64,000 nt of DNA from the NCBI GenBank assembly GCA_002840555.1, contig PHBJ01000012.1:1-64000 (forward strand), written 5' to 3'. Positions 1-12,079 of this stretch are shown in pieces. The DNA is from Deltaproteobacteria bacterium HGW-Deltaproteobacteria-13. GTDB taxonomy: Bacteria > Desulfobacterota > Syntrophia > Syntrophales > Smithellaceae. A program made the translations under genes and the position numbers. Positions within the stretch are counted from its first letter, which is position 1. Each line of letters opens with the position of its first letter. The notes beneath the pieces were generated by a model. It searched no databases and had not been told where the DNA came from. It saw only the letters and a program-made list of their open reading frames with translations.

Positions 1-2
1 AT

Positions 3-79
3 AGGCCAGTAGCTCTAATGGATAGAGCGCCGGACTCCAAATCCGGATGCTGGGGGTTCAAGTCCCTCCTGGCCTGCCA
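3..79 (+). tRNA. trnW: tRNA-Trp (anticodon CCA)
   Basis: A complete cloverleaf is readable. The acceptor stem AGGCCAG (3-9) pairs with CTGGCCT (69-75), the D arm follows, the anticodon loop holds CCA, and a T arm with the GGTTCAAGTCC core is present. The 3' CCA (77-79) is encoded in the DNA. It lies 29 bases upstream of secE. The tRNA-Trp/secE/nusG order is widely conserved in proteobacteria, often with tuf just upstream, which would be outside this window. Confidence 0.96.
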
Positions 80-107
80 TTTTTTCCGTTATTTAAGGAT
101 TTAAAGT

Positions 108-323
108 ATGGAAGAAGTAAAAGAAAAAGTAAAAGTTATCATTCAAAAGGTAACCCAGTTTCTCAAAGAAGCCAAGGCGGAACTAAAGAAAGTTACCTGG
201 CCGACGCCGAAACAGACGATGGCTTCCACGGCAGTTGTCATAGTTTTAGTTTTTATTCTTTCAATGATTTTGGGCATCATTGATTTTGCCCTCGCCAAAG
301 CGGTTAAACTTATATTAGGTTAA
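108..323 (+). CDS. secE: Preprotein translocase subunit SecE
   Basis: SecE is the small clamp subunit of the SecYEG inner-membrane translocon. The 71-residue product is of the short, single-span type. It has an amphipathic N-terminal helix rich in Lys/Glu, the family hallmark KKVTWPT around residues 27-33, and one membrane segment at about residues 41-62. The start ATG has AAGGA 8 bases upstream. It lies between tRNA-Trp and nusG, the usual place for secE, and only 4 bases separate it from nusG, so the two are surely co-transcribed. Confidence 0.96.
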   Translation: MEEVKEKVKVIIQKVTQFLKEAKAELKKVTWPTPKQTMASTAVVIVLVFILSMILGIIDFALAKAVKLILG

Positions 324-327
324 AAAA

Positions 328-858
328 ATGGCTTTTAAATGGTACGTTGTTCATACTTATTCCGGCTATGAGAATAAGGTAAAAATAAGTCTTCAGGAGA
401 GAATTGAGATAACGGGCTCCCAGGCTTATTTTTCCGACATTCTTATTCCCGAGGAAGATGTTGTGGAATTGATTTCAGGGGAAAAGAAAAATTCCAAACG
501 CAAGTTTTTCCCCGGGTATATTCTTGTCCGGATGGAAATGAATGATGAGGCCTGGCATATTGTAAAAGATACTCCTAAGGTTACCGGTTTCATCGGCAGT
601 AAGGATAAACCTTCGCCCATACCCGATAAAGACGTGGAAAATCTGAAGTTCAGGATTGATGAAGGAACTTTAAAACCCAAACCCAAGTTCAAATTCGATG
701 TCGGTGATCATGTTAAAATCATTGACGGGCCTTTTACTAATTTTGACGGAATTATCGACGAATTAAAACCGGAAAAAAGCAAATTGAGAGTTATCGTGAG
801 TATTTTTGGCCGGCCGACGCCGGTGGAACTGGATTTTATTCAGGTGACTCAGGGTTAA
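328..858 (+). CDS. nusG: Transcription termination/antitermination factor NusG
   Basis: NusG binds RNA polymerase, suppresses pausing and links it to Rho or to the ribosome through S10. The 176-residue product has the normal two-domain layout. An N-terminal NGN domain (about 1-115, starting KWYVVHTYSGYE, with FPGYILVRM inside) is followed by a C-terminal KOW domain (about 120-175, FDVGDHVKIIDGPF). It follows secE by 4 bases and precedes rplK by 57 bases, the canonical secE-nusG-rplK order. Confidence 0.97.
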   Translation: MAFKWYVVHTYSGYENKVKISLQERIEITGSQAYFSDILIPEEDVVELISGEKKNSKRKFFPGYILVRMEMNDEAWHIVKDTPKVTGFIGSKDKPSPIPDKDVENLKFRIDEGTLKPKPKFKFDVGDHVKIIDGPFTNFDGIIDELKPEKSKLRVIVSIFGRPTPVELDFIQVTQG

Positions 859-915
859 TGTTTCCCGCAGCGGAACAGATAAGTTTTAAAAATATTTAGA
901 TCAGGGTGGTTCAAC

Positions 916-1341
916 ATGGCAAAAAAAATTATAGCGAATATTAAATTACAAATAAAAGCGGGCAAGGCGACGCCTTCACCTCCCATCGGTCCGGCATTAG
1001 GTCAGCATGGCGTAAATATTATGGAATTCTGCAAAGCTTATAACGCCATGACACAAAATCAGGAAGGGATGATTATTCCTGTCGTGATCACCGTTTATGC
1101 CGACAGATCGTTTACATTTATAACAAAAACACCGCCGGTATCCGTTTTGCTCAAGCAGGCGGCGAAAATTGCCAAAGGGGCCAGCGATCCGAAGAGGGAA
1201 AAAGTTGGAACCGTTACGGCCGGGCAGGTGAAAGAAATCGCTGAATTAAAGTATAAAGATTTAAATGCCGTAAATATTGAAGGCGCAATAAATATTATTG
1301 CCGGCACGGCAAGGTCAATGGGAATTGAAATTACAGGTTAA
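916..1341 (+). CDS. rplK: 50S ribosomal protein L11
   Basis: L11 forms the base of the ribosomal stalk with 23S rRNA helices 43-44 and takes part in factor-dependent GTP hydrolysis. The 141-residue length is exact for the family. The proline-rich N-terminal segment [16 protein letters not shown] and the C-terminal rRNA-binding domain ending in [12 protein letters not shown] are both present. An AGGGTGG-type ribosome-binding site precedes the ATG. It is 18 bases upstream of rplA. Confidence 0.97.
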   Translation: MAKKIIANIKLQIKAGKATPSPPIGPALGQHGVNIMEFCKAYNAMTQNQEGMIIPVVITVYADRSFTFITKTPPVSVLLKQAAKIAKGASDPKREKVGTVTAGQVKEIAELKYKDLNAVNIEGAINIIAGTARSMGIEITG

Positions 1342-1359
1342 TAAATACGAGGTTTTATC

Positions 1360-2058
1360 ATGTTAAAAAAAGGCAAACGTATATTAGCAGCGAAAGCTAA
1401 AGTTGAACCGGGCAAAAAATATTCACTGAAAGAGGCTGCGGAAATTGTTGCATCAACGGCCGGCGTCAAATTTGATGAAACCGTGGATGCGGCTATTCGT
1501 TTAGGCGTTAATCCTGCTCATGCCGATCAGATGGTGCGGGGAAGCGTTGTCCTGCCCCACGGTCTGGGGAAAACGGTGCGGATTTTAGTATTTGCTAAAG
1601 GCGAAAAGGAAAAAGAAGCTCTGGACGCCGGTGCGGATTTGGTCGGTAACGACGAGATTATCGAAAAAATTAAAGGCGGCTGGATGGAGTTTGACCGTGT
1701 TATTGCCACGCCGGATATGATGGGTTCCGTGGGAAAAATTGGTAAGATTTTAGGACCGCGCGGTTTAATGCCCAATCCCAAGGTGGGAACGGTGACTTTT
1801 GAAGTGGCCAACGCGGTGAACGAGCTGAAAGCAGGTAAAGTTGAATTCCGCGTGGAAAAGGCGGGAATCGTTCACTCTCCCGTCGGGAAAGTATCTTTCG
1901 GCGCCGAAAAATTAAGAGAAAATGTCAGCGCTCTGCTGGAAACAATTATTAAGTTAAAGCCGGCATCAAGTAAAGGTATTTATATTAAAAGCATTTCTCT
2001 TTCCAGCACGATGGGTGTGGGCGTGAGAATTGACCCTCTTGATATTAAAGCGGCTTAG
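1360..2058 (+). CDS. rplA: 50S ribosomal protein L1
   Basis: L1 builds the mobile L1 stalk near the E site and in many bacteria represses its own L11-L1 mRNA. The 232 residues match the family length. The conserved [15 protein letters not shown] signature lies around residues 129-143, and the C-terminal part carries the usual [12 protein letters not shown] segment. It forms a two-gene unit with rplK. The 245 bases downstream hold the L10 leader, so rplJL is set off from this pair. Confidence 0.97.
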   Translation: MLKKGKRILAAKAKVEPGKKYSLKEAAEIVASTAGVKFDETVDAAIRLGVNPAHADQMVRGSVVLPHGLGKTVRILVFAKGEKEKEALDAGADLVGNDEIIEKIKGGWMEFDRVIATPDMMGSVGKIGKILGPRGLMPNPKVGTVTFEVANAVNELKAGKVEFRVEKAGIVHSPVGKVSFGAEKLRENVSALLETIIKLKPASSKGIYIKSISLSSTMGVGVRIDPLDIKAA

Positions 2059-2089
2059 TTAAATAATATTAAGAGTTATTTGTAATAAG

Positions 2090-2155
2090 TTATAAGGTCG
2101 AAGACAGCAGGTACGGAAGTTTAAACGCAGTAAGGCCTGCCGAGACTCGTAAAAT
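2090..2155 (+). ncRNA. Ribosomal protein L10 leader (cis-regulatory RNA)
   Basis: Upstream of rplJ lies GAAGACAGCAGG (2100-2111), followed after a loop by GCCTGCCGAG (2135-2144). GCAGG (2107-2111) pairs with CCTGC (2136-2140). The GAAGACAGNAGG...CCTGCCGAG arrangement matches what I know of the L10-leader family, where the L10-L12 complex binds the kink-turn-like element and represses rplJL. The outer boundaries are approximate; a covariance-model search would fix them. Confidence 0.75.
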
Positions 2156-2198
2156 GAAAATAGTTACTTTGTTTTTTATGAAGGTAAGTAATTTTTGT

Positions 2199-2238
2199 AA
2201 AACGGGAATCGGAGTTTAGGCAGGGTTACCGTTTTTTT
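2199..2238 (+). terminator. Terminator-like attenuator hairpin upstream of rplJ
   Basis: AAAACGG (2199-2205) pairs with CCGTTTT (2229-2235). After a 1x1 mismatch, AATC (2207-2210) pairs with GGTT (2224-2227, one G-U). The stem runs directly into seven T residues. The hairpin lies between the L10 leader and the rplJ ribosome-binding site, so it could terminate transcription when the leader is bound. It could also be a partial rplA-rplJ boundary terminator. The stem is modest. Confidence 0.45.
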
Positions 2239-2303
2239 GTTCTGTATGTGAGTTACTTCTCCGGCCTCGAGAAATAAAATAAATTTGAAAGGAGGCTGAT
2301 ATA

Positions 2304-2828
2304 TTGGATCGTAGAACTAAAGAGCAGATTGTATCCGAACTGCAAAAGAAACTCAAAGAAGCAAATCTGGGCGTTCTGACCAGTTTTAGCGGGATGAATG
2401 TCGAAAAGATGGAAACTTTGAGAAATGAGTTGCGCAAGTCCAATGCTGAGTGGAAGGTTGTAAAAAACACTCTTTTGAAAATTGCTTCAGACGGTACTGA
2501 TTTTAGCATTCTAGCTGATCATTTCAAATGGCCTGTTGCCGTGGTTTTGAGCTATAAAGATCCCGTGGCGCCGGCTAAGATTCTGGTTGATTTCGCTAAG
2601 AAGAATCCGGAATTGGAAATCAAGGTTGGCGTGCTGGATAAGAAGCTTTTGACGAAGAATGATCTTACCGTTTTGGCGGAATTACCCAGCAAAGAAGTTC
2701 TTTTGGGCAAACTGGTTTCGGTCATGGCGGCAGTGCCGACATCGTTCGTAACTGTTTTAAGCGGCGTTCCGAGAAGCTTTGTGCAAGTACTCAATGCCTA
2801 TTGTGACAAGAAAAAAACTTTAAACTAA
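2304..2828 (+). CDS. rplJ: 50S ribosomal protein L10
   Basis: L10 anchors the L7/L12 dimers to the stalk base. The product has 174 residues. The N-terminal globular part begins [14 protein letters not shown], and the C-terminal helix that recruits L12 lies after residue ~130. The start is TTG at 2304. AAAGGAGG lies about 9 bases upstream and no ATG fits better. It precedes rplL by 26 bases. Expression is probably controlled by the L10 leader just upstream. Confidence 0.95.
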   Translation: MDRRTKEQIVSELQKKLKEANLGVLTSFSGMNVEKMETLRNELRKSNAEWKVVKNTLLKIASDGTDFSILADHFKWPVAVVLSYKDPVAPAKILVDFAKKNPELEIKVGVLDKKLLTKNDLTVLAELPSKEVLLGKLVSVMAAVPTSFVTVLSGVPRSFVQVLNAYCDKKKTLN

Positions 2829-2854
2829 TAAAACATACAGAAAGGAATAAAACA

Positions 2855-3235
2855 ATGTCAATAACGAAAGATGATGTAGTTAAATTTATTGAAGGAATGA
2901 CGGTACTGGAGCTTTCCGCTCTGGTTAAAGAACTGGAAGAAAAATTCGGCGTTTCCGCTGCCGCTCCCATGATGGCTGTTGCCGCTGTTGGTGGCGCTGC
3001 TGCTGCCGCTCCGGCTGAAGAAAAAACAGAGTTTGATGCCATTCTTACGGGCTTTGGCGCGGAAAAAATTCAGGTCATTAAGGTTGTTCGCGCTATCACC
3101 AGTTTGGGTCTTAAGGAAGCAAAAGATTTGGTGGAAGGTGTGCCCAAACCTATTAAAGAAGGCGTTTCCAAAGATGAAGCCGCGGATATCAAGAAGAAAA
3201 TCGAAGAAGTTGGCGGGACCGTTGAGGTTAAATAA
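2855..3235 (+). CDS. rplL: 50S ribosomal protein L7/L12
   Basis: This is the multicopy stalk protein that recruits EF-Tu, EF-G and IF2. The 126 residues comprise an N-terminal dimerisation helix, an Ala/Val/Pro-rich flexible hinge (about residues 36-53) and the conserved C-terminal factor-binding domain containing [29 protein letters not shown] lies before the ATG. rpoB starts 36 bases after the stop, the standard rplJL-rpoBC order. I see no attenuator in that short gap. Confidence 0.97.
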   Translation: MSITKDDVVKFIEGMTVLELSALVKELEEKFGVSAAAPMMAVAAVGGAAAAAPAEEKTEFDAILTGFGAEKIQVIKVVRAITSLGLKEAKDLVEGVPKPIKEGVSKDEAADIKKKIEEVGGTVEVK

Positions 3236-3271
3236 CGCAATCTCCAATATATAATTTTATTTAAGGATACT

Positions 3272-6200
3272 ATGGGTGACTTTAGAAAATATTTTGGTCA
3301 GGTAAAGAAAATACTGGATATCCCCAATTTGATTGATATTCAGACACAATCTTATGAAAAATTCCTTCAGAGGGAAATAGCGCCTGCAAAGCGGGACAAT
3401 CTTGGTTTGCAAGGCGCTTTTAAGAGCGTCTTTCCCATCTCGGATTTTAGCGGAAAGTGTTCCCTGGAATTTGTCAGTTATAAGCTGGGCGATATCCGGT
3501 ATGATGTGAATGAATGCATTCAAAAAGGAATGACCTATGCCGCTCCTTTGAAAATTGTGGTCAGGCTGGTTGTTTTTGAAGTTGACCGTCCGGCTGACGG
3601 CAAAAATAACCGCGAAACAACTGAAGCAAAGCAGATTCGCGATATTAAGGAGCAGGAAGTTTATTTCGGCGAAATTCCGCTGATGACTGAAAATGGTACT
3701 TTTATCATTAACGGAACGGAGCGGGTTATTGTTAACCAGCTGCATCGTTCGCCGGGTATCTTTTTTGATCATGACAAGGGTAAAATTGTCGCCAGCGGCA
3801 AGTTGATTTATTCTGCGCGAATCATTCCGATCAGGGGGTCCTGGCTGGATCTGGAATTTGATTCTAAAGACATCCTTTATGTAAGGATTGACCGTCGTAG
3901 AAAAATGCCGGTGACCATCTTGTTAAAGGCACTGGGTAAATCGACGGAATTTATTTTAAATTATTTTTACAGCATCAACACGGTTATTATTGAAAATAAA
4001 AAGGTTTATGTTGCCGTTGATGATGCTCTTATCGGTCAGAAAGCGCCTGAAGATATAAAAGATCCCAAAAGCTCAGAAGTGATTGTCAAAAAGGGTCGCA
4101 AGCTGACAAAACCTCATTTGAAGAGGATAATGGATGCCGGCATTAAGCGTGTGGCCATTAATGAAAATGACCTCGCCGGTAAAATTCCTTCTCTGGATAT
4201 TCGTGATCCGGAAACCAGTGAGATTCTTTTCCGTTGTAATGAGGAATTGCCGTTAAATTTTATGGAAATCATCAGAGAAAAGGGCGTCAAGGAATTTAAG
4301 ATTATTCATATTGATGAAGATATGGATAATGCTTCCATCAGAGATACCTTGCTTCTGGATAAAATTGATACCACCGAGGACGCAATCATGGAAATATACC
4401 GCCGTTTGCGTCCCAGCAATCCTCCTACGCCGGAGACGGGAGATAAGTTTTTCAAGAGCCTTTTCTTTGAACCGGGAACTTATGATTTATCGAATGTGGG
4501 CCGCGCCAAAATGAATTACAAATTACACATGAATGTGCCCACGGATATTACCGTATTGCGTAATGAAGATATTTTGGCCGCGGTTAAATATTTGATTGAC
4601 CTGAAAAACGGTGTCGGCGACTGCAATGTTGATGATATTGATCATTTGGGAAACCGTAGAGTGCGGTCGGTCGGCGAACTGATTGAAAACCAGTACCGTA
4701 TTGGTCTGGTGCGCATGGAGCGGGCGATCAAGGAAAAAATGAGTCTGCAGGATATCGAAACCATGATGCCGCATGATCTGATTAACGCCAAGCCCGTTTC
4801 CGCTGTGGTGAATGAATTCTTTAATTCCAGCCAGCTCTCTCAGTTTATGGATCAGACCAATCCCCTTTCTGAAATTACGCACAAAAGACGTCTTTCAGCT
4901 TTGGGACCCGGAGGTTTGACACGGGAAAGAGCGGGCTTTGAAGTCCGCGACGTTCATCCCACGCATTACGGCCGTATTTGTCCGATAGAAACGCCGGAAG
5001 GACCGAACATCGGCTTGATCGTGTCTCTCAGCACTTACGCGAGGGTGAACGAATTCGGCTTTATTGAAACACCCTATAGAATGGTGGAAAATGGCCGCGT
5101 TTCCGGAGATGTTCGTTTTGTAACGGCCATTGAAGAAGAAAATCAGATCATTGCCTCGGCAGACCGTCCGCTCAATAAACAAGACAAATTTGTTGAGGAG
5201 TTGATATCGGTCAGAAAAGGCGGCAGTTATATTTCGGTTGTGCCGGAAGAAATTAAAATGATGGATGTATCTCCCACCCAGCTAGTCAGTATTGCGGCGG
5301 CATTAATCCCGTTTCTGGAACACGATGACGCCAACCGGGCTTTGATGGGATCCAATATGCAGAGGCAGTCGGTTCCGCTGATGAGGCCGGAAGTTCCGGT
5401 AGTCGGAACAGGCGTGGAAGCCGTAGTTGCCCGTGATTCCGGCGCTGTTGTCGCGGCCAGAAGATCGGGAGTCGTGGAAAGCGTCGATGCCTCGCGGATT
5501 ATTGTCCGGGCAGACCATGTGGAAGAAGACGGCATCGACAGCGGTGTTGATATTTATAATCTGGCTAAATACCAGAGATCCAATCAGGATACTTGTTTTA
5601 ATCAAAAACCGATCATCAATGCCGGTCAGCGCATTCACAAAAAAGATATATTGGCTGACGGACCGGCCATTGATAACGGCGAACTGGCGCTGGGCAGAAA
5701 TGTTATGGTTGCCTTCATGTCCTGGGGCGGCTACGATTATGAAGATTCTATCCTGGTCAGCGAAAGAGTCGTTAAAGAAGACATCTTTACGTCAATTCAT
5801 ATCGAAGAATTCGAAACCATGTCCCGCGATACTAAACTGGGCAAAGAAGAAATCACACGTGATATTCCTAACGTTGGTGAAGAAGTCTTAAAAAATTTAG
5901 ATGAAAGCGGCATTATTTCCATTGGTGTTTCCGTAAAGCCGGGAGATGTTCTTGTCGGCAAGATCACGCCTAAAGGAGAAACCCAGTTATCTGCCGAAGA
6001 AAAACTTTTACGGGCAATATTCGGAGAAAAGGCCAGCGATGTGCGCGACACATCTTTGCGCGTTCCTCCGGGTGTCGAAGGCACGGTCATTGACGCCAAA
6101 ATCTTTACGAGAAAAGGCGCGGAAAGCGATCTGCGTTCGCAGGCAATCGAAAGCGACGCTATTGAACAGATAACCAAAAACAGAGATGATGAAATCCGGA

Positions 6201-7399
6201 TCCTCACGGAAACAATTAAAAAAGACATTACAAAAATTATTATTGGAAAAACTGCAGCCACCAAAATAGCGGATGCCAAGAAGAAAACAGTTTTAAAGAA
6301 AGGTGATAAAATCACAAAAGAGATTTGGGCTGATTTGCCTTTCTCCTGCTGGAAAGAAATTACCATTTCCGAGAACGACGGCACGGAAGAAAAGATCAGT
6401 AACCTGATTGCCTCCCTGGAGAGGAAAATTGATTTTGTCAATGCTCATTTTGAAGAGAAACTGGATAAGATCAAAGCCAGCGATGAACTTCCCCCGGGCG
6501 TCATCAAAATGGTCAAGGTTTATATCGCGATCAAGAGAAAGCTTTCCGTGGGCGATAAGATGGCCGGCCGCCACGGGAACAAAGGCGTTCTGTCCCGCAT
6601 TTTGCCGGAAGAAGATATGCCTTACTTTGCCGATGGTTCCGCTGTGGATATCGTCTTGAATCCCCTGGGCGTTCCGTCTCGAATGAATGTCGGGCAGATT
6701 CTGGAAACGCATCTGGGCTGGGCGGCAAGGTCGATAGGCGAGGGCTTAAACGAACTTTGGGAAAAGAACTCTAATTTGAGTAATATTAAAAACGAATTGA
6801 AAAAAACTTATTCTTCTCCGGATTTTGATAAATTTGTTGATCAGGCTTCCGGTGAAGATATCAGAAGGTTTATGGGACGTCTGAAAAAAGGAATGCTGGT
6901 TGCCAGCCCTGTTTTCGACGGATGTCCCGAGGAACAAATTAGAGAAATGTTAAGAAGAGCTGATTTACCCCAGTCAGGTCAATCCGTTCTTTTCGACGGA
7001 AGAACCGGCGAAACATTTGATCAGGAAGTAACGGTGGGCATTATTTACATGATGAAATTGCATCACCTGGTTGATAATAAAATTCATGCGCGTTCTATCG
7101 GTCCCTATTCACTGGTAACACAGCAGCCGTTGGGCGGCAAGGCACAATTCGGCGGTCAGAGACTGGGAGAAATGGAAGTCTGGGCGATGGAAGCCTATGG
7201 CGCGGCCTACGCGCTGCAGGAATTTCTCACGGTCAAATCCGATGATGTGGCGGGGAGAACCAGAATTTACGAATCTATTGTAAAAGGTGAGCATACCTTT
7301 GAGTCGGGTCTGCCGGAATCCTTTAACGTGCTTGTTAAAGAACTCCAGGGACTTGGATTAGATGTGGAATTGATTGAGGAAGCTGACAACTTGAGCTGA
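3272..7399 (+). CDS. rpoB: DNA-directed RNA polymerase subunit beta
   Basis: RpoB forms half of the catalytic cleft and the rifampicin pocket. Its 1375 residues are slightly longer than the E. coli protein (1342). The rifampicin region near residues 518-545 reads [20 protein letters not shown]. The usual resistance positions (Asp516, His526 and Ser531 in E. coli numbering) carry the wild-type residues. [11 protein letters not shown] and [18 protein letters not shown] (active-site region) are intact. The C terminus with the [14 protein letters not shown] segment is also present. It is 87 bases from rpoC. Confidence 0.98.
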   Translation: MGDFRKYFGQVKKILDIPNLIDIQTQSYEKFLQREIAPAKRDNLGLQGAFKSVFPISDFSGKCSLEFVSYKLGDIRYDVNECIQKGMTYAAPLKIVVRLVVFEVDRPADGKNNRETTEAKQIRDIKEQEVYFGEIPLMTENGTFIINGTERVIVNQLHRSPGIFFDHDKGKIVASGKLIYSARIIPIRGSWLDLEFDSKDILYVRIDRRRKMPVTILLKALGKSTEFILNYFYSINTVIIENKKVYVAVDDALIGQKAPEDIKDPKSSEVIVKKGRKLTKPHLKRIMDAGIKRVAINENDLAGKIPSLDIRDPETSEILFRCNEELPLNFMEIIREKGVKEFKIIHIDEDMDNASIRDTLLLDKIDTTEDAIMEIYRRLRPSNPPTPETGDKFFKSLFFEPGTYDLSNVGRAKMNYKLHMNVPTDITVLRNEDILAAVKYLIDLKNGVGDCNVDDIDHLGNRRVRSVGELIENQYRIGLVRMERAIKEKMSLQDIETMMPHDLINAKPVSAVVNEFFNSSQLSQFMDQTNPLSEITHKRRLSALGPGGLTRERAGFEVRDVHPTHYGRICPIETPEGPNIGLIVSLSTYARVNEFGFIETPYRMVENGRVSGDVRFVTAIEEENQIIASADRPLNKQDKFVEELISVRKGGSYISVVPEEIKMMDVSPTQLVSIAAALIPFLEHDDANRALMGSNMQRQSVPLMRPEVPVVGTGVEAVVARDSGAVVAARRSGVVESVDASRIIVRADHVEEDGIDSGVDIYNLAKYQRSNQDTCFNQKPIINAGQRIHKKDILADGPAIDNGELALGRNVMVAFMSWGGYDYEDSILVSERVVKEDIFTSIHIEEFETMSRDTKLGKEEITRDIPNVGEEVLKNLDESGIISIGVSVKPGDVLVGKITPKGETQLSAEEKLLRAIFGEKASDVRDTSLRVPPGVEGTVIDAKIFTRKGAESDLRSQAIESDAIEQITKNRDDEIRILTETIKKDITKIIIGKTAATKIADAKKKTVLKKGDKITKEIWADLPFSCWKEITISENDGTEEKISNLIASLERKIDFVNAHFEEKLDKIKASDELPPGVIKMVKVYIAIKRKLSVGDKMAGRHGNKGVLSRILPEEDMPYFADGSAVDIVLNPLGVPSRMNVGQILETHLGWAARSIGEGLNELWEKNSNLSNIKNELKKTYSSPDFDKFVDQASGEDIRRFMGRLKKGMLVASPVFDGCPEEQIREMLRRADLPQSGQSVLFDGRTGETFDQEVTVGIIYMMKLHHLVDNKIHARSIGPYSLVTQQPLGGKAQFGGQRLGEMEVWAMEAYGAAYALQEFLTVKSDDVAGRTRIYESIVKGEHTFESGLPESFNVLVKELQGLGLDVELIEEADNLS

Positions 7400-7486
7400 C
7401 AGGCAAAAGTTGGCAGCCAGTGGAAAACGGATTAACATAATTAACTCATAAATTTCACTTAAGCTTTTAAGTACAGGAGAAAATCT

Positions 7487-10400
7487 GTGGAAGATGTTTT
7501 CAGTTATTTTGAAAAACCGAAAAATCTAGTTAAATTTAATGCAATGAAAATTTCCATTGCTTCGCCGGAGAAAATTCTTTCCTGGTCGCGCGGCGAGGTA
7601 AAGAAACCGGAAACGATCAATTACCGGACATTTAAACCGGAAAAAGACGGACTTTTCTGCGCAAAGATTTTTGGCCCGGTGAAGGATTATGAATGTCTCT
7701 GCGGGCGTTATAAGAGAATGAAACACCGTGGCGTGGTTTGCGAAAAGTGCGGTGTAGAAGTTATTCAGTCCAAGGTTCGCCGCGAACGGATGGGTCATAT
7801 TACCCTGGCAACTCCCGTGTCTCATATCTGGTTCTTAAAGAGTCTCCCCAGCCGTATCGGCAATGCCGTGGACTTGTCACTCAAAGAGCTGGAGAAAGTT
7901 CTTTATTTTGAATCATGGATCGTTCTTGACCCCAAAAGCACTCCCTTGAAGAAAAGAGATCTTCTCACCGACGAAGAATACGATGAAGCCAGAGAGCAGT
8001 ATGGCAATGAGGGCTTCGTTGCGGGAATCGGCGCCGAAGCCATCAGGCAGTTATTGGAAGAAATCGATCTGGAAAAACTTTACGAAGAACTGCGCTCGGA
8101 AATTGTTACCGCCGTTTCGGATACCAAGAAAAAGAAACTGGTTAAAAGACTTAAGGTTGTGGAAGCCCTGCGTAAATCCCACAATAAGCCGGAATGGATG
8201 ATTTTAACGGTGCTTCCCGTCATTCCGCCTGATTTACGTCCTTTGGTTCCACTGGATGGAGGACGTTTTGCGACGTCCGATCTGAACGATTTATACCGGC
8301 GGGTGATCAATAGAAATAATCGTTTGAAACGCTTGCAGGAGTTAAACGCGCCGGAAATAATTATCCGCAATGAAAAACGTATGCTGCAGGAAGCGGTAGA
8401 CGTTTTGTTTGATAACGGCCGCCGCGGCAGGGCGATTACCGGAACCAATAAAAGGCCGCTTCGCTCCCTGTCCGATATGTTGAAGGGCAAGCAGGGCCGT
8501 TTCCGCCAGAATCTGCTGGGCAAACGTGTTGACTATTCCGGACGCTCGGTTGTTACGGTCGGACCGGATCTGAGACTGCATCAGTGCGGTCTGCCCAAGA
8601 AAATGGCAATCGAACTTTTCAAACCTTTTATCTACAATCGCCTGCTGGAAAAAGGATATGTGACTACTGTGAAGAGCGCCAAGAAAATGGTGGAAAAGGA
8701 AACATCCGAAGTTTGGGATGCGCTCGATGAAGTGGTGCGAGAATATCCGGTTATTCTGAACCGCGCGCCAACCCTGCACCGTTTGGGTATCCAGGCTTTT
8801 GAACCGGTGTTGATTGAAGGCAAGGCCATTCAATTGCATCCTCTGGTTTGCACGGCTTTCAACGCTGACTTTGACGGTGACCAGATGGCTGTTCATATTC
8901 CGTTGTCCATTGAGGCGCAGACAGAAGCCCGTGTCCTCATGATGTCCACCAACAATATTCTTTCTCCGGCCAACGGAAGCCCGATCATCATTCCCAGTCA
9001 GGATATCGTTCTGGGTATTTATTATCTGACAAGAGTGAAGACCGGAGTTAAAGGCGAAGGAATGGTTTTTGCCGGTTCGGATGAGGTGCGTTCGGCTATT
9101 GATGCCGGCGTGATTGATTTGCATGCAAGCATTAAAGTGCGCATTGATTCGGGTTTGAAAGAAACGACGGCCGGAAGAATTATCCTTTCGGAAATCGTTC
9201 CTGAGCAGATCAGTTTTGATATGATCAATAAGTTAATGAATAAAAAGGAACTGACCAACTTAATTGATCATTGCTATCGTTTGTGCGGAGACAAGGCAAC
9301 GATTATTTTAGCCGATAAACTTAAGGATATGGGCTTTAAATATGCCACTGTTTCCGGGATTTCTTTTGCTATCAGCAACATGATTATTCCGGAAAACAAA
9401 AAACGCATTGTTTCGCAGGCCGATAAAGATGTTTTGAAAATCCAAAGACAGTATATGGACGGTTTGATTACCGATGGTGAGCGTTATAATAAAGTCGTAG
9501 ACATATGGGCGCAGGCGACGGAGAAAATAGCTTCCGAAATGATGAAAGACATCAGCACGGAAGAAGCCACCTCCGCTGACGGGAAAAAACGTAAAATTGA
9601 AAGTTTCAATCCGATTTACATGATGGCCGATTCCGGCGCTCGTGGTTCGGGACAGCAGTTAAGACAGCTGGCCGGTATGCGCGGTTTGATGGCTAAGCCA
9701 TCCGGCGAAATTATCGAGACACCGATTACCGCTAATTTCCGCGAAGGTTTGACCGTTCTGCAGTATTTTATTTCAACGCACGGCGCCCGCAAAGGTTTGG
9801 CCGATACGGCGTTGAAAACTGCGAATTCCGGTTATCTGACCAGAAGACTGGTGGACGTGGCGCAGGACTGCATCATTACAGAGCATGATTGTGAAACGGT
9901 TGACGGCGTGTATGTTTCCGCACTGATGGAAGGCGGCGAAATTATCGAAACCGCCGGCGAGCGTGTGCTGGGCAGAGTTGCCTTGCAGGAAATTAAAGAT
10001 CCCTTTACCGGGGAAGTCATCGTTAAAGCCAACGAAGATATCGATGAGGCGCTGGTTGAAAAGATCGACCATGCCGGTATTGAACGGGTTAAGATAAGAT
10101 CAGTTTTAACTTGCCGTTCCAAACATGGCGTTTGCGCCAAGTGCTATGGACGCGATCTCGCGCACGGCCATCTGGTCAACATCGGTGAAGCGGTCGGTAT
10201 TGTTGCGGCTCAATCCATTGGCGAGCCGGGCACACAGTTGACCATGAGAACTTTTCATATCGGCGGTACGGCGAAATTTGACGAACATTCCACTCTGGAA
10301 GCTCATCATGACGGTATGATTAAATTTGTCAATTTGAATACAGTAAAAACCAGAGAAGGTGATCTGGTTGTGATGAAACGTCATGGTGAGATCCATGTTC

Positions 10401-11581
10401 TGGATGAACAGAAACGCAGTCGCGGGAAATATACCGTGTCTTATGGCGCCCACTTGAAAGTGGATGATAACAGTTCTATTAAAAAAGGTCAGTTAATTGC
10501 CGAATGGGATCCTTTCTCTATACCGATTTTAGCTGAAGTTGATGGAACCGTTAAATTTGATGATATTACCGAAGGAAAAACGATGCAGGAACAGGTTGAT
10601 GAAGTTACCGGTCTGTCCCGTAAAATTATTGTCGAATTTAAAGGCGGCGATTTAAGGCCTCGCGTTTCGATCAAGGACAGCAAGGGCAAAACAGCCAAAA
10701 TACCCGACTCGAATGCTGTGGCCCGGTATCTTCTGTCCGTGGGAGTCAATCTGGTTGTTTCCGAAGGTGATCAGGTCAAAGCGGGTGACATTATTGCGAA
10801 GATTCCGCGCGAAACAACAAAAACAAAGGATATTACAGGTGGTTTGCCTCGCGTCGCCGAACTTTTTGAGGCTCGCAAACCCAAGGATTTTGCTATCATC
10901 AGCGAAATCAGCGGCGTCGTTTCCTACGGCAAAGATGCCAAGGGCAAGCGTAAGATCATTGTAACCCCGGAAGTTGGAGAAGAGAAGGAATACCTGATTG
11001 CCAAAGGTAAACATATTAGCGTACAGGAAGGCGACCAGGTTATACCGGGCGATGCCTTGATGTCCGGCGTAAATAATCCTCATGATCTTCTGTCCATTAA
11101 GGGCGAAAAAGAACTGGCCAGATACCTGGTTGATGAAGTGCAGGAAGTTTACCGTTTGCAGGGCGTCAAAATTAACGATAAACACATGGAAGTTATTGTT
11201 CGTCAGATGCTCCGCAGGGTTAAGGTCATGGATCCGGGCGATACAACGTTTCTTGCCGATGAGAAAATTGAGCGTTACCGCTTCCAGGAGGAAAACGATA
11301 AGGTTATCGCTCAGGGTGGCCGTCCTGCCATCGGGGAGCCGATGCTTTTGGGTATTACCAAGGCGTCGCTGAGTACCCAGAGTTTTATTTCCGCCGCTTC
11401 GTTCCAGGAGACCACCAAGGTGCTTACGGAAGCCGCGCTTTCAGGTAAAACCGATTATTTAAGGGGTCTTAAAGAAAACGTTATTATGGGCAGATTGATA
11501 ACAGCCGGTACCGGCTTGGTGATGTACAGGAAGCTCGGTATTAAGCCGGCTGAGGACGATGTCCAGGCGAATGCGGAATAA
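7487..11581 (+). CDS. rpoC: DNA-directed RNA polymerase subunit beta'
   Basis: RpoC carries the catalytic magnesium site. In the 1364-residue product the N-terminal zinc site (CxC...CxxC, residues ~70-88), the invariant [12 protein letters not shown] at about 459-470 and the second zinc cluster ending [11 protein letters not shown] are all intact. The start is GTG at 7487 with AGGAGA 8 bases upstream; translation in frame gives [11 protein letters not shown]. The C terminus contains the omega-contact [16 protein letters not shown] segment. The next gene follows after a likely promoter. Confidence 0.98.
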   Translation: MEDVFSYFEKPKNLVKFNAMKISIASPEKILSWSRGEVKKPETINYRTFKPEKDGLFCAKIFGPVKDYECLCGRYKRMKHRGVVCEKCGVEVIQSKVRRERMGHITLATPVSHIWFLKSLPSRIGNAVDLSLKELEKVLYFESWIVLDPKSTPLKKRDLLTDEEYDEAREQYGNEGFVAGIGAEAIRQLLEEIDLEKLYEELRSEIVTAVSDTKKKKLVKRLKVVEALRKSHNKPEWMILTVLPVIPPDLRPLVPLDGGRFATSDLNDLYRRVINRNNRLKRLQELNAPEIIIRNEKRMLQEAVDVLFDNGRRGRAITGTNKRPLRSLSDMLKGKQGRFRQNLLGKRVDYSGRSVVTVGPDLRLHQCGLPKKMAIELFKPFIYNRLLEKGYVTTVKSAKKMVEKETSEVWDALDEVVREYPVILNRAPTLHRLGIQAFEPVLIEGKAIQLHPLVCTAFNADFDGDQMAVHIPLSIEAQTEARVLMMSTNNILSPANGSPIIIPSQDIVLGIYYLTRVKTGVKGEGMVFAGSDEVRSAIDAGVIDLHASIKVRIDSGLKETTAGRIILSEIVPEQISFDMINKLMNKKELTNLIDHCYRLCGDKATIILADKLKDMGFKYATVSGISFAISNMIIPENKKRIVSQADKDVLKIQRQYMDGLITDGERYNKVVDIWAQATEKIASEMMKDISTEEATSADGKKRKIESFNPIYMMADSGARGSGQQLRQLAGMRGLMAKPSGEIIETPITANFREGLTVLQYFISTHGARKGLADTALKTANSGYLTRRLVDVAQDCIITEHDCETVDGVYVSALMEGGEIIETAGERVLGRVALQEIKDPFTGEVIVKANEDIDEALVEKIDHAGIERVKIRSVLTCRSKHGVCAKCYGRDLAHGHLVNIGEAVGIVAAQSIGEPGTQLTMRTFHIGGTAKFDEHSTLEAHHDGMIKFVNLNTVKTREGDLVVMKRHGEIHVLDEQKRSRGKYTVSYGAHLKVDDNSSIKKGQLIAEWDPFSIPILAEVDGTVKFDDITEGKTMQEQVDEVTGLSRKIIVEFKGGDLRPRVSIKDSKGKTAKIPDSNAVARYLLSVGVNLVVSEGDQVKAGDIIAKIPRETTKTKDITGGLPRVAELFEARKPKDFAIISEISGVVSYGKDAKGKRKIIVTPEVGEEKEYLIAKGKHISVQEGDQVIPGDALMSGVNNPHDLLSIKGEKELARYLVDEVQEVYRLQGVKINDKHMEVIVRQMLRRVKVMDPGDTTFLADEKIERYRFQEENDKVIAQGGRPAIGEPMLLGITKASLSTQSFISAASFQETTKVLTEAALSGKTDYLRGLKENVIMGRLITAGTGLVMYRKLGIKPAEDDVQANAE

Positions 11582-11604
11582 ATTGAAATTAGATTAGAAA
11601 ATGC

Positions 11605-11632
11605 TTGACATATATAATTTGAATTGATAGTT
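11605..11632 (+). promoter_or_regulatory. Candidate sigma-70 promoter for the str operon
   Basis: A perfect -35 hexamer TTGACA lies at 11605-11610 in the 87-base rpoC-rpsL gap. The best -10 is GATAGT (11626-11631, 4 of 6 matches) with a short 15-base spacer. At 17 bases the hexamer is poor (TAGTTA). The -35 and the AT-rich surroundings argue for initiation here; the -10 assignment is uncertain. Confidence 0.4.
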
Positions 11633-11688
11633 ACCAGCGATTTACTGCTACCGAAAAAAAAAGAGCAGTGATGTGGTTTTGGAGGAAA

Positions 11689-12060
11689 ATGCCTACAATA
11701 AGTCAGTTGATCCGGAAAGGCCGGATCAAAGTAGAAAAGAAAACAAATACGCCGGCGCTGGCGGGTTCGCCGCAACGTCGCGGTGTTTGCGTCAGAGTGT
11801 ATACGACGACGCCCAAAAAGCCGAATTCCGCTTTGCGGAAAGTGGCCAGGGTTCGTCTCACCAGCGGTTATGAAGTTACGTCTTACATTCCGGGTATCGG
11901 TCACAATCTGCAGGAGCATTCCGTTGTTCTGGTACGCGGAGGCAGGGTTAAGGATTTACCGGGCGTAAGGTATCACGTTATCCGTGGCACGCTCGATACC
12001 GTGGGAGTGCAGGATCGCAAACAGGGTAGATCAAAGTACGGCGCAAAAAAGCCAAGCTAA
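11689..12060 (+). CDS. rpsL: 30S ribosomal protein S12
   Basis: S12 monitors codon-anticodon pairing in the decoding centre. The product has 123 residues starting [12 protein letters not shown], as expected for the family. In-frame GTG (11668) and ATG (11671) lie upstream but would add WFWRK-type residues absent from the family, and they lack a ribosome-binding site. GGAGG (11681-11685) is only 3 bases from the chosen ATG, an unusually tight spacing. [11 protein letters not shown] and [11 protein letters not shown], where streptomycin-resistance mutations arise, are wild type. Confidence 0.95.
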   Translation: MPTISQLIRKGRIKVEKKTNTPALAGSPQRRGVCVRVYTTTPKKPNSALRKVARVRLTSGYEVTSYIPGIGHNLQEHSVVLVRGGRVKDLPGVRYHVIRGTLDTVGVQDRKQGRSKYGAKKPS

Positions 12061-12079
12061 ACTAAACGGAGATAATTAA

